Positions 49,447 through 59,800 of a stretch of DNA of 64,000 nt are shown here, piece after piece. Origin of the DNA: Lantana camara (lineage: Eukaryota > Streptophyta > Magnoliopsida > Lamiales > Verbenaceae); the NCBI GenBank assembly GCA_037501455.1, contig CM074858.1, forward strand, positions 85,844,501-85,908,500. Direction: 5' to 3'. The position numbers and the translations under genes were made by a program. Positions within the stretch are counted from its first letter, which is position 1. The number at the start of each line of letters is the position of its first letter. The notes beneath the pieces are model-generated. The model did not search any database, was not told where the DNA came from, and saw only the letters and a program-made list of their open reading frames with translations.

Positions 49447-50861
49447 TGATAACACGCTTATTTTCCTATTTTTTCTCTTTTTTTCGGGACTGTACTTTTA
49501 AGCCTAATTGAATATTTTTTTGGTGCTTTTAATGCATTTTCTTGTTTAAGTACGTACAGGCACCTTGGAGATCTAATTGTGGATTAATGATGCTAAATTG
49601 GCATAATTTTGCACTAAGGGCTTGGAGTAGCTGCTGCCACGTACTGCATGCATGGGATTTAATAGTGGCAAGGCCTTGGTGTTTTATTCACGTGACGGAT
49701 TTGCTTTGAGGCTGAACTTTTGGATTGAAGGTGGGCTAGGCGGGAGCCCATTGGGGCGTGAATATCTTTTGTGCAGATCTGATATTATCTTGGGCGGCAA
49801 GCTTTGGGTGTGAGAGTCCAAGTCCTTTTTGGACAAGGTTTTGGAAGCGATTTCGTGGCTATTTATTGAGACTCCGGGAGCAGTAGTGGGGGGACTTATA
49901 CACACAATTCACATAGCTATTGAGCAAGGGTGAAGGCGGGCGAGAGTTGAAGATTCATCCGAGAAGCTACAATCTTTCCTCTTTTCTTTAGTTAGATTAT
50001 GCTTTTATCTTATTTCTTTCTTTTAATCATGTCTATGAGGAACTAATTCCATAATACCTAGTTAGGAGTTTACAATTCATGTTGCTACATCTTGAGACCT
50101 AATTAGTTTTATAATTCAGTTTTAATTCAAGTATTTCTTAATTCCCCGTTTGCCGTGTTTATTGCTAATTATTGCTTAGTCAATTAGGGCCCAATTTTCT
50201 AAGTGGTTAATTGCGTATTGCTAGTCTTGATTGCGTGAAGTTTATGTAACGCTTGATAGATACTTGGTGGCACGTTAGTGATAGGAAGTCGTGAAGTTGA
50301 ATCTAATTCACTAAGGGAATTAATAATCAAACTTGAATCTTGCACGTGTCGTGACTTGGTTAGTTTGGACTAGTGTTTTCTTAAATCTTAAAGATGTTAA
50401 CTTATTGAATCCTGTCGAGTCTCTCTAGGGGTTGTAAGTTAATTAGGGAGTAACTGTCGAGTGTCTCTAGGTTATTCTACACTTAAGAGAGAACGAGGCG
50501 GAGTCGAGTGTCTCTATCCGCCATAGCTAGTCTATTTGAACAACTGAATTTATCATTACGTCTATGATCGATGTCTCAAACTGAATTGTGACTCTTAGCT
50601 ATGTGTTTCTCCTCCGACTGTTTTAAACCTCAATCTCTACGTGATTTATTGTCTTTGCTTTATTTTTAATTATTAGTTATTAATTAGTTAACAACTTCAA
50701 ACCCCCCGCCCCCCATCTTTGCTCGCTAGTTCAGCGAATTCGTTTGTGATTAGATTAGAATTAATTTCGTCCAATCCATGTGGAATCGACCCGTTCACAC
50801 TATACTCAATTTTTAGCTGTGAATAGGATACTATTTATTTTGGCAAATTCGACACTTGTCA
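49447..50861 (+). repeat. Athila 3' LTR (1415 bp)
   Basis: It starts TGATAACACG after the polypurine tract and is taken to end at CTTGTCA (50861), where the start and the inverted end agree (TGATAAC versus TGACAAG). The partner LTR is outside the window, so the right end is an estimate. No ORF in it is credible. Confidence 0.7.
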
Positions 50862-51233
50862 AATTTTGACCACTCTGATTTAGTCTTTCTGAGTACGCCA
50901 CTACACCTCAAAGAGGAGACCGAGGAGAAGACGATCTGAGAGGAGGCGGAGAAGGGCACGATGGTTGCATCGGAGAAGAAGGCAGAGGAGACAGATCTGA
51001 TATGGAAGAGGCTTCTTTTTGTTCGTGAGTGGAGGGAGTGGTGGGGAAAAAGGGGCAGTGCGATGATGGACTGGTGGAGGAGAAGGTGAGGCGCGGTGGT
51101 GGAGTGGTTCTGCTGCTTTGTGAGGGGTGGGTTGGCGAGTGATGGCGGAGGCGGTGCTGTGTGGAGGAAGATGAGGGGAGTGATGGCGGCATTAGTTACG
51201 TTCACAGATCTGATGAGGTAGAAGGGGGGTGGG
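50862..51233. other. G-rich flanking sequence, no gene recognised
   Basis: Purine-rich on the plus strand with GGAGAAG words; it ends in CAGATCTGATGAGGTAGAAGG before the next element. The same CAGATCTGATG...GGGAGAAGG words resume at 57466 on the other side of that element, so both sides belong to one older repetitive locus. Minus-strand frames here are low-complexity. Confidence 0.5.
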
Positions 51234-51379
51234 TGTTATGACCCTGGACCAATTGCAAGGTATGGGACTTGTCCCACATCGGTTGTATGGGCAATTGATG
51301 TGGGGTTTATAGGCCAAATGGGCTCTGTCTCCCTTCAAACTAGTCTTTTGGGATGGGCTCTCCTATTTGGTCTATAACA
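51234..51379 (+). repeat. 5' LTR of the gene-capturing element (146 bp)
   Basis: TGTTATGACCCTGG to TCTATAACA. Same length as the right copy (57297-57442) with a handful of substitutions. Confidence 0.93.
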
Positions 51380-51381
51380 AT

Positions 51382-51393
51382 TGGTATCAGAGC
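51382..51393 (+). other. primer binding site of the gene-capturing element
   Basis: TGGTATCAGAGC two bases after the LTR end, matching initiator tRNA-Met. Confidence 0.92.
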
Positions 51394-51423
51394 CGTACCG
51401 ATCCGGACGGTTCTGTGGCTACC

Positions 51424-52157
51424 ATGAGTGAATCTCAGCGTAAGCTTGAAAAATCGATGGACAGAGTGTTGGCTATGGCAGAGCAAATGCTTACTCAATC
51501 GCGTTGGATTGCAGATCAACTTTCGGCATTTTTGGGTGATGGTTTATCTACCTCCATGGATAAATTGTTTGAACCTGCCCCTAAAACTACACTCTCAATT
51601 GAGCAGCAGACTCACTCTAGTGAAGGAAAGGGGTTCAATATTCCCTAAAGTCGAATTTCCCATTTTCGAAGGGGAAAACCCTAGTGCCTGGATTAAAGAG
51701 AGCCACAAATATTTTCAGATTGTGAACACATTGCCAGAGGAGCACAAAGTTCTAGTGGCTTCAATCTATTTTACGGGAAAAGCGGAGGTATGGTTTAGGA
51801 GCTACAGTGAAGGGCATGGTGATATTACTTGGGATCAATTGACTACAGCAGTGCTTGAAAGGTTTGATCAGGAAGTATGTCAGGATTTCGTTACCACAGG
51901 CTATAGATTAAAGGAAGAGAACTTCATAGTGAAGAGAGCTACAAAACCCATTGACGCTCAGGTGTTTGATGAAATGCCCGAGAGAGAAGTCAAGGGTCTG
52001 TTGGAAGTAGAAATAGTAGATATGATGCCAAATGATAAATATGTCTTTAAGGAGAAGGGATCAATGGCAATAGAAGTTTATTATGATGTGTCTCATGAAG
52101 TATTAGAGGGTAAGCTTGGGAAAACCGTGTTACTAGAGATTGGTGCCAAGGAGTTGA
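51424..52157 (+). pseudogene. gag-like region of the gene-capturing element
   Basis: It starts at ATG 51424 (MSESQRKLEKSMDRV). A frameshift near 51645 moves the reading to the frame with FPIFEGENPSAWIKESHKYF and GKAEVWFRSYSEGHGDITWD, a typical Ty3-type gag core. After LERFDQEV the text stops resembling gag (DAQVFDEMPEREVKGLLEVE), so the C-terminal half may be another captured piece or rearranged element sequence. There is no zinc knuckle. The solo copia LTR enters at 52158; the frame goes on at 54119 for about 28 codons to a stop near 54204. Confidence 0.75.
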
Positions 52158-54113
52158 TGTTAGGAATAGTGCCTTAGAAAGCCGATTGTATATCCGCTTT
52201 GTGCTTTTCCTTATTGTAATCACAGACAATCTTTGAATGAAATAATGAATTGAGGCAACACTTCTTTATATGCTCTTGTTTGGTATGCGTTTACTTTAGT
52301 TGTGCATGTATGAGAACTCCCCTAATCCTGATGACTTTAGGACTCTACCATTTAGGTGAAATGGTTCATGAAACAAGCCCTATATCACATAAGTCATGAT
52401 TAGTAAAATACTCCAAGCCGATGAGTCCTACAGACAGTGGGAGTGTCAACCTGACTCCTCTAAGGCTTGCTTGTGGGATCACGACCTTAAGAAGGACCAC
52501 CTTATTTCATGGAGGTGCAAAGTGTATAGTTGATACGTGCGTGATACATGAGGGTGCTAACTTTAATAAGTAAGTTCACTGAGGTACCCCGTGTGAGAAC
52601 ATTCCTAAATGGGAAAGGAAGTTTCTATTTCAGGAAATGGAAACTTCCAGATTAGGAAATATCTCACGAGTCATTGATGTGATTAATTGATCCTTAGACT
52701 TGAGGTTCCTTGTCACTTTATGTGTTAACTCTGTAGTCTTAGGTATAAGTTTTAAAGGGTGTCGCCTTAGACAGCTGATTCAAGGCTTATGCTGGGGCTG
52801 CACAAGTGATTCATGAAAGTGAATGTGAATCAAGAAAGGACCTACACTTGCATTTGCAAGGTGATCTCTTATTGTGTAAGTCATTCATATGCCATATGGA
52901 GTCCTTGGCCAAGGCAGTAGATCAAGACATCAAGAAAAGGGTTTCTTGGATTGAGATCAAATGGATATGAAATGCACTTAGCTTTAAGACCGGATTATTA
53001 GGGTTCTGATTATTCCCTTGCCCTAGATCTTGGTTGAGAGATAGTAAGTAGGAGGATTGTATCTCACATGAATCAATGACTTAAAGGTTCTGTCGAATCC
53101 GAACATTCCAATTCAGCTAGGGGTTAAACACCTGTTGTAGACTATGGTCGTTTAATCTGTGGACTGATTAATTAATTAGTGAATTAATTAATTAGGGTCA
53201 CTGCTAATTGAATTGATAACCTAGAGGGTCACACACAACAACTTGGTTACATGAGTTGAGGCTTTAAAATGATTAAACGAGTTAATCAGGCCAAGAGGGT
53301 TCCACACGTGTGGGTCACATGAGTGACACGTGTCCTTGTGACACGTGTCCTTGTGACACGTGTCCCACACGTGTAAATATATATATTGTATATATATATA
53401 TTAAATAATTAAATGTGTTAATTATTTAATAGACTTTGGTTTAATTTTGAATTAAAAAGAAAGTCTTATTTTGGAGGAAAATAATCTAGTTAATTAATTA
53501 TGAATTAATTGATTAGATAAAAAATAAGTTATTTATTTTAAATAAATAAATAAAGTATAAAATTATCCAAAAATTGTTTGGATATTTTAGCTCTCTTAAA
53601 AGTTGATTTGAATTTGAATTCAAAGTCAAAGTTGGAAATTACTTGATGATCAAGTAATAGGAGAGACGGACCAAATCCTTGCCCCATAAGGACTAGGTTC
53701 GGCGTCCCTCTCCTACTCCTATATATAGGGGAGCTCAAGCTCCCCTTAGAGCTAATTGGCAATTCTTTTGGTTCATGTGTTGAACACCATCCTTTCTCCA
53801 AGATAAACGAAACCCTAGGTTAAGCCTAAACACTAACTAGAGAACTAGCATCCTTACTAGTTAGATTGTAGTCAAGTTGGTGGACTATCTCTAGAGAGCT
53901 TCAAGTTAGAAGTTTGAAGATTCGAGCTTTACCAAGGAAAGGGGATCAAGCCTCGAGAAGAGCGTTCTTGGGTGGCTTGAAACGCTTCAAGAAAGAATAA
54001 AAGAAAAGTAAGTTTCTTATCTCTACGAATTTGGATACACGATTGCGAGTCCAAGGTCCTTTTGTTGGAAAATTTTTAAATTTATGCTGCTTTCTGATTC
54101 GTGTTTTCCAACA
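52158..54113 (+). repeat. solo LTR of the copia family (1956 bp)
   Basis: It matches the LTRs at 36853 and 44886 from TGTTAGGAATAG to TTTTCCAACA. It is flanked by the perfect 5-bp duplication GTTGA (52153-52157, 54114-54118), so a full element inserted here and then recombined between its LTRs. It has the G-box cluster (CACGTG at 53305, 53327, 53342, 53357, 53368), part of it in a small GACACGTGTCCTTGT tandem repeat, and the TATA/palindrome block near 53720. Confidence 0.95.
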
Positions 54114-54118
54114 GTTGA

Positions 54119-54426
54119 TTGAGAGCTTACCGGATAGCAATAACCGAATTGCAAGAGGGTTTAAAGTAGGTGTTGGTACAAATGAGCCCAACCACAAGCT
54201 TTAGTTGACTCTGTTTGGTGAAATTGAAGAAAACAGTGAAAAGAGTTGCAAAAATAAAAAGGATCATTGTTTCAGCAAATTCCTGCACTTTTCGTGTTAT
54301 AAGTATACTAATTCAATTACTGAATTTATTATTGATCCCGGTGGATGGTTATTTGATTGGCTAAGAGACGGGAAACTTAGTCGATATGTGGAGTTGCTTA
54401 GAAAAGTTACAGCCCCTGGAGTATTG
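54119..54426 (+). other. unrecognised segment upstream of the kinesin fragment
   Basis: It continues the frame interrupted by the solo LTR to a stop near 54204, then opens a new frame (54205 onward) that runs into the kinesin fragment through IIDPGGWLFDWLRDGKLSRY. I do not recognise either stretch. It may be element sequence or further captured host sequence. Confidence 0.4.
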
Positions 54427-54786
54427 AGAAGATATGAAACTGTTGGATGGTTAAGAAAAATGGTTGGAATTGTTGGAGGAAGAGATTTTCCAGCACAGCC
54501 ATTTGAGGAAGAATTTCTTGGTTTAAGAAGTGGAATTGTGCTTTGCAATGCTCTTAACAAACTTCAGACTAGTGTTGTTCCTCAAAGAGTTGGGGAGTCT
54601 TTCATTGAGGTTGTTATTCCTGATAGATCTGCTTTCCAGTACTTTGAAGATGTTAGAAACTTCCTTGATTCTATAAAAGAGATGAGGATTCTAGTAGAGT
54701 TTGAAGCCTCTGATTTAGAACAGAGAGGGAAGTCTCCGAAAATTGTGAACTGTGTTTTAGGCCTTAGATCATATAATGGCTGGAAA
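54427..54786 (+). pseudogene. captured calponin-homology domain of a kinesin-14
   Basis: Plant kinesin-14 (KCH type) proteins are minus-end motors whose N-terminal calponin-homology domain binds actin. Codons of RRYETVGWLRKMVG, GLRSGIVLCNALNKLQ, FQYFEDVRNFLDSI and FEASDLEQRGKSPKIVNCVL follow the usual order of that domain over about 120 residues, with no intron and no motor domain after it. It sits in the 230-codon frame 54205-54894 with unrelated sequence on both sides (KKRKEKKRK follows). Deviations from the usual text (for example in the PQRVGESFIEVVIP stretch) suggest decay. It cannot be a working kinesin. The family call is from memory of the domain. Confidence 0.85.
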
Positions 54787-54860
54787 AAAAGAAAAGAAAA
54801 GAAGAGAAAGATTGAAAATATTGAGTTATCAGTTCCTAAAATTAATATTATTTCTGAGTT

Positions 54861-56129
54861 ATGGGATATTATCTGGTCAATGAGAATATGTTAAACACAG
54901 TACTTTATGTTTGTGACAAATGGCTTGTTCAAGCTGGACTTCTAGTATCCGATAAAGCCTCTCTTCATTTGACATCTCTTGCAGATGCAAATAACAAGGA
55001 AGATGATGATGGTGGAAGCACTTGTCTTGAAAATGATGGTAGATTCCAAGAGCATCTTGTGATTATGGATTTTTGGGTATTCAGCTCAACCTTTGAACTT
55101 GGAAGTGACAAATTTGGGTATGTAAATTTAAATCAAGTAAGTGACAAGGCTAACTTGAAAAAGGAGAGCTCATGTCTGCGGTCAAACAAGAAGCTGCCAG
55201 AAAATATATTAAGTTCCAAAGATTTTGGGGCAAATTTCTTGAACCACAATGATATTGGTAAAATATCTGAAACTTGTATAGCATATGGTTCCATAAAGCT
55301 GGATAAACATTTGAATGCAAGGTTATCAATGCAAACTACAGAAGAAGGCGGAGAATTACGTTTTATAGCAAATGTATTAGATAGTGGCCTGGACATTCCA
55401 ATTACTGTTGAAGCCACGGAATCACTAATACAAGTAGTTTCCCCCGTGTTGGGTGTTTGTTTTCCTTGTCAAGATTCAGACAACACACTGTTGGATTCTT
55501 ATGATGCTATGTGTAAGGGATATAAACCAAATCTTCTTATGAATCATAAGGAGGCCTTTCTAGGTTGGAGAGGCAGAGGAAAAGGTTCAAAGTGGCTGGA
55601 GATTTCTTTTATTGAGGAGATAGCTAAGTGTTTGATCATGTGTGCTGAAGGTGTAAAGGATCTGGTAAAAGTGGAAGTTGTTAGACAAGCGGCATGTGAT
55701 GATAGTTCTGCATATATTGCGAGCAAGAAATTTTATGGAGATGTTGGGGACTCTACCTGTGAGAAGTTGAAGGAAATTGGTGAGTCTGGAGCCCAAAATT
55801 TGGAATTGAGATGTAATATTTGCACTAATTGGGTGGGAAGATTAATTAGAGCAGCCGAGGATCTGATTTCCGGGGAATATGGAAAAGGTATCCTTTTGTA
55901 CTATTCTTATGCTATTGATCTTGGAAATGATGCTCTTGAACATCTACAAATGCACCGGAGGAGAGGTGAAGAGGTCATTGTGAATAATGCTACTGGAAAG
56001 GGTTCTGATCTTGATTGGAAGCTGATGGTTTTTATTGAAGCTTGGAAGCTGTTGGTTGTGAATAACCAGAAAGAAATAGGAACAACTTTGGAGTACCAAG
56101 AAATGTCTCCTAGTGCTACAGTTTGGGAG
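54861..56129 (+). CDS. long open frame of unknown origin in the gene-capturing element
   Basis: 423 codons without a stop, in frame with the aminotransferase fragment that follows, so the whole ORF is 540 codons (54861-56483). No domain recognised. Visible features: an acidic stretch (NNKEDDDGG) near residue 47, a cysteine pair (VCFPCQ) near 200, a glycine/arginine patch (GWRGRGKGSKW) near 235, and CNICTNWVGRLIRAAEDL near 318. Ordinary coding-like composition and the absence of stops suggest real former coding sequence, either further captured host exons or an element protein. The start at 54861 is simply the first ATG. Confidence 0.45.
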
Positions 56130-56836
56130 ATTGTGGATCTTTGCAAAAATAAAGGGCTTGTTCTTTTGGCAAATGAGGTATGCCAGCACAATGTATATGT
56201 TCCAGACAATCAGTTCCACTCTTTTAAGAAAATTGCTCGTTTAATGGGTGAGAGGCTGAAAGATATTTCTTGGGTATTCTTTCGGTCTATGTCAAAAGGT
56301 TACTATGGAGAACGTGGAAAAACAGGAAGTTACATGGAGGTCATTCCTTTTAGTCGAAGGATAAAGAAGCAAATATACAAATTAGCATCACTCAACCTAT
56401 GTTCTGACATATCTGGACATATTCTTGCGATACTTGTCATGAGTTACCCAAAGGAGAGAGACAAATCTTTATGTTTTATATAGTAGAGAGAGATGCAATC
56501 ATAGCCTCCCTAGGTGTGCAAAACAACCTAAAGATGCCTTCAATAAGTTAAAAGGAGTTACATGCAATAGAGCAGAAGGAGCCATGTACTTATTTCCTCA
56601 CATTGATTTACCAGAGAGAGCAACGGAAGCAGCTAAAATTGCTAACACATCCACTGATGTCTTTTATGCTCATCATTTTCTCATTGCCACTGGAATAGTT
56701 GTTCTTGATTCTAGCTTCAGACAGGTTCCTGATATGTGTCATTTTAGGTGTATGATACTATCTCAAGAGGACAGAATACCGGACAATTGGAATACTTTTT
56801 TAGAGACTTTTGTTGGATTTTGTTCCGAGTTTCGAG
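56130..56836 (+). pseudogene. captured C-terminal half of alanine aminotransferase
   Basis: Alanine aminotransferase swaps the amino group between alanine and 2-oxoglutarate, using pyridoxal phosphate. Seen in order: VDLCKNKGLVLLANEV, NVYVPDNQFHSFKKIARLMG, SMSKGYYGERGKTGSYMEV with the cofactor lysine (SMSKG; residue 479 of the 540-codon frame), KKQIYKLASLNLCSDISG, then after a stop at 56481-56483 and frameshifts CNRAEGAMYLFPHIDLP and CHFRCMILSQED. The normal gene has many introns and none is present here. The N-terminal half is absent. Stops and frameshifts exclude enzyme activity. It is not a separate retrocopy, because it lies inside one LTR element bounded by GTGGG duplications. Confidence 0.9.
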
Positions 56837-57283
56837 CTGCATCAGACTTGATTTGGAGGCGTGGCGAGTTAGGATCCTTGAGGACAAGGATCTTTTCAAC
56901 GGGGGAGAAATGTCATGACCATGACACTTATTTGAGGGCAAACTTGTCATTTAGATTTGAAAAGGGAGGGCTTGATTGGAAAAGAATAGAAACGTTTAAA
57001 ATTAAGAGAAAGTGTCAATCTTATGCTAGGTTGAATTACGTTTCTTTCATTGAAAGTAGGTTAAATATGTTTTTTTGTAGTTTGGAAGAGAACAAGAAAG
57101 AAATGAATTAACTCTGGTTTTCTCATCCCTTTTCTGCGGTCTCTCTCTCAACTCTTTCTCTTCTCAATTCTCCTTAATTTCTGCCTCTGAGTGGTGGCCT
57201 ACGGAGTGGTGGCCTAGAGGAGCTAGCCGTGACCAACGTGGCCGTGACCAACGTAGCCGGGACCAACGAGGACGTTGGCCCTT
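56837..57283 (+). other. 3' tail of the gene-capturing element
   Basis: The open frame from the aminotransferase runs on to 57111 with unrecognised text. Then non-coding sequence with a doubled GGAGTGGTGGCCTA (57189, 57203 region) and three CCGTGACCAACG-like copies (57226-57272). Confidence 0.5.
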
Positions 57284-57296
57284 AAGGGGGGTCGAT
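57284..57296 (+). other. polypurine tract of the gene-capturing element
   Basis: AAGGGGGGTCGAT directly before the right LTR. Confidence 0.8.
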
Positions 57297-57442
57297 TGTC
57301 ATGACCCTGGACCAATTGCAAGGTATGGGATTTGTCCCACATCGGTTGTATGGGCAATTGATGTGGGGTTTATAGGCCAAATGGGCTCTCTCTCCCTTCA
57401 GACTAGTCTTTTGGGATGGGCTCTCCTGTTTGGTCTATAATA
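57297..57442 (+). repeat. 3' LTR of the gene-capturing element (146 bp)
   Basis: TGTCATGACCCTGG to TCTATAATA; the final CA has become TA. It is followed by GTGGG. Confidence 0.93.
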
Positions 57443-57630
57443 GTGGGTTGCGGCAATGGGTTGGTTTGCAGATCTGATGTGGGAGAAGGGGGTAGGCGGC
57501 GGCGATGGGTGGGTTTGTAGATCTTATATGGGAGACAGGGTGTAGGCGGCGACGATGGTGGTGTTGGTGTTTGCAAATCTGATGTGGGAGAAGAAGAATG
57601 GGGGGCGGCGCAGCTGACGGAGAAGATCGC
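57443..57630. repeat. G-rich minisatellite, about three 50-60-bp units
   Basis: Units share GTTTGCAGATCTGATGTGGG followed by AGAAGGGGG and GGCGGCGGCGATGG, beginning near 57466, 57520 and 57577 with drift. A related unit end lies left of the LTR element near 51205-51233. The minus-strand ORF here is a by-product. Confidence 0.65.
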
Positions 57631-59800
57631 CTTGGCATCTCTGTGTTTTTTTTCTTTTTTGTTTTTTTAAATTTATTTTTCACTTTTTAAATATTGAATT
57701 GATGTATTTGCATAATATAACTATCTAGTTAATGGCTTAATGCTATTGTTTTGTATTTAAATTAATTGAGAATATCTATATAATATTAGCAGTATTGATT
57801 GATAGTTTATAATTAATAAATTTTATACAAGTGTTTTCATGTATTGTATAATATACATTTTGAATTTTTTATTTTGGTAGAAATTTTTTTTGAAGAAATA
57901 TAATTATACATAATTAATAAATTTATACAGATGTTAGGTATAGAATATGTTTTGGATTTTTGATGAAATATGATATATTTGTAATAATTGGAATATGATA
58001 TTAATATAATTGAAATATAAAATATTCACAAGAGTATACATGTGGGTGTATATATATATTATATATATATGTATATCTAAAAAATATATATTTACATGTT
58101 ATTGTTGATTTTTTTAATTTTTTTTTTTTTAAGTTGCCATGTGTGTGTATATATATATTATATTATATTTAATTGACATGTGGGTGTATGAAATAGATGC
58201 CACGTAAGCAAAATCTGACATGTCATTGCCATGTGTAAAGGGTTTGGAGACACATTCGCTATTTTTTCCACGTCAACGAATTCCGGCGACCCTTGTCCCA
58301 AAATTGACACATTTTTGGAGTTAGTGAACACATTTGTGGCCGGAGCTATTTGTGTTCTGAAAATGCTAGTGGGGATCACTTAGTGTCCCGATTTTGCATT
58401 TTTCCCTTTCATTAAACATATGTACTCCCAAAGTGATTGGTGGAAATCTTTTGGAACATAGATTATTATACGGCGTTATACCTATAGACCTTGTGAAATC
58501 AAATATTTCAAGAAAAATCTTGTGAAAATTAAAACCAATCATGAAAAACTCTAAAAACAATATTTATATTTCACGCCTTTAACTATGACTGAGATTGTAT
58601 ATTTCTTAAAAAATAATCATTATACCTCTCATAATATTTGGATAGTTAATTGCATAAAAAATATTATATTTTTCATAAATAGCATTAAAAAGTAAAAACC
58701 CCATCCTTCATATATATAAACTTCTTGAGAAAAAATATATAGTTTAAACGTGCATAATTTATAAACTAGTGTTGAGAAATATATATTTGCGCACTATAAA
58801 GTTCATCAAAAATATTGTATGTATAATAAATATTTTAAATAGTTTCAAGAGAAAAAAATAATAATAAAATATATAAATATTAGAGTGAAATAATTTATTC
58901 ATCTTTTTTAAATTAAATAACTTACAATTATATTTAAAGTAATAAAAGATAAAAAATTTCATCACATATATTTTTCTCATACAATTGTTAGTAACATAAA
59001 TATATTAAATAGTATTTTTTGAATGCTATTAATAAAAGACACTTCCACCAAAAAATAATAATAATAAATTAATAAAAGACACAAAGTTTTTTTTTTTTCA
59101 TTTTTGTATATATGAAAAAGGATAGACCTGAAAACTGATGTTTATAATGATGAATTGATCCGAGGAACTGTGTGCAAATTTTAAATAATACAAGAGCTTT
59201 TAAACGATTTTTTTAAGATGAACTTCTTTTATCTGCTTATGAATTAAACAACATTATTTATATCATCATCGCTATTGCCTTGTTGGATCTTAGTTGATTC
59301 GACTAGGCATGAGAATGAATCGAGTTTTGGCTTTTTTTTAAGGCTTGGGTTTGGTCTCGGCATATAGAAAGTTAGCTCGGCATATATATATATATAAAAT
59401 ATCTATTACTCACGAGCTGACGAACAAAGACAATTTGACTTAAACTTGACTCGAACACTTCACGAATCAAGCCAAGGCTCAGCTCATCACCATCGAACCA
59501 GACCGTGGGCTTTTTTCGAGCCAACCCGTGAGCTGGCTCAGCTCATTGTGGTACCTAGATTCGACTCGCAAGTTAGTGCAATTATTATAGTATGAGTTTT
59601 ATGTGTTTTTAGTGTAAAACAAATATTGAATGGTACCTCTCTTTTTGACACTGGAAATAGGGGCTGCATACCTCTTTTCTTCTTTTTCCCTTTTACCAAA
59701 AAAAAAAAACGAAAAAAACAAAAAAAACAAAAGAATACACACCAAATTTATGTATTAGATAATACAGACACAATACGGTACAAAAGTAACATATATATTT
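57631..59800. other. AT-rich intergenic stretch
   Basis: No gene recognised. TA runs lie near 58045-58160. Around 58190-58405 is a compositionally different block (CGGCGACCCTTGTCCCAAAA, GTGGCCGGAGCTATTTGTG) that resembles the end of an unclassified dispersed repeat. Around 59310-59580 are scattered GAGCTCG/GCTCAGCTC words somewhat like the MITE at 46113 but too decayed to bound. Confidence 0.45.

Larger units (their letters stand above)
22820..50861 (+). mobile_element. Athila-type Ty3/gypsy element, 3' portion, split by later insertions
   Basis: Plus-strand pieces appear in element order: integrase remnant (22820-23886), spacer and candidate splice acceptor (to 24440), env-like ORF (35463-36852 and 47374-48048), 3' non-coding region, polypurine tract and 3' LTR (49447-50861). 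They are separated by a gypsy element (24441-35457) and a copia element (36853-47373), both with perfect 5-bp target duplications. The 5' half (5' LTR, gag, protease, reverse transcriptase) is not in the window; it would lie left of the TR-GAG array. The Athila assignment rests on the integrase sequence and the env-like ORF that follows it. Confidence 0.85.
51234..57442 (+). mobile_element. short-LTR retrotransposon carrying captured host gene fragments
   Basis: LTRs of 146 bp (51234-51379, 57297-57442), TGTTATGACC at the left start, a tRNA-Met primer site, a polypurine tract, and perfect target duplication GTGGG (51229-51233, 57443-57447). Inside, in order: broken Ty3-like gag, unrecognised coding-like sequence, a kinesin-14 calponin-homology domain (54427-54786), a long unrecognised open frame (54861-56129), and the C-terminal half of alanine aminotransferase (56130-56836). 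No reverse transcriptase or integrase is seen. A solo copia LTR at 52158-54113 is a later insertion. The captured parts lack introns, so they came through spliced RNA. The layout recalls maize Bs1, a short-LTR element with several host gene pieces. Confidence 0.88.

Noticed and set aside
50831..51205. 124-codon proline/histidine/serine-rich ORF on the minus strand
   Set aside because: Low-complexity reading of a purine-rich flank that crosses the Athila LTR end; no support as a gene.
56130..56836. Alanine aminotransferase as a functional host gene or simple retrocopy
   Set aside because: The N-terminal half is missing, stops and frameshifts are present, and the fragment lies inside LTRs with a matching target duplication and a primer site.
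58027..58160. TA-rich stretch as a possible replication origin or matrix attachment site
   Set aside because: Only base composition supports it; nothing specific is visible.
59310..59580. Second copy of the GGTTCG/GAGCTCG MITE type
   Set aside because: Shared words are scattered and no inverted termini could be bounded.
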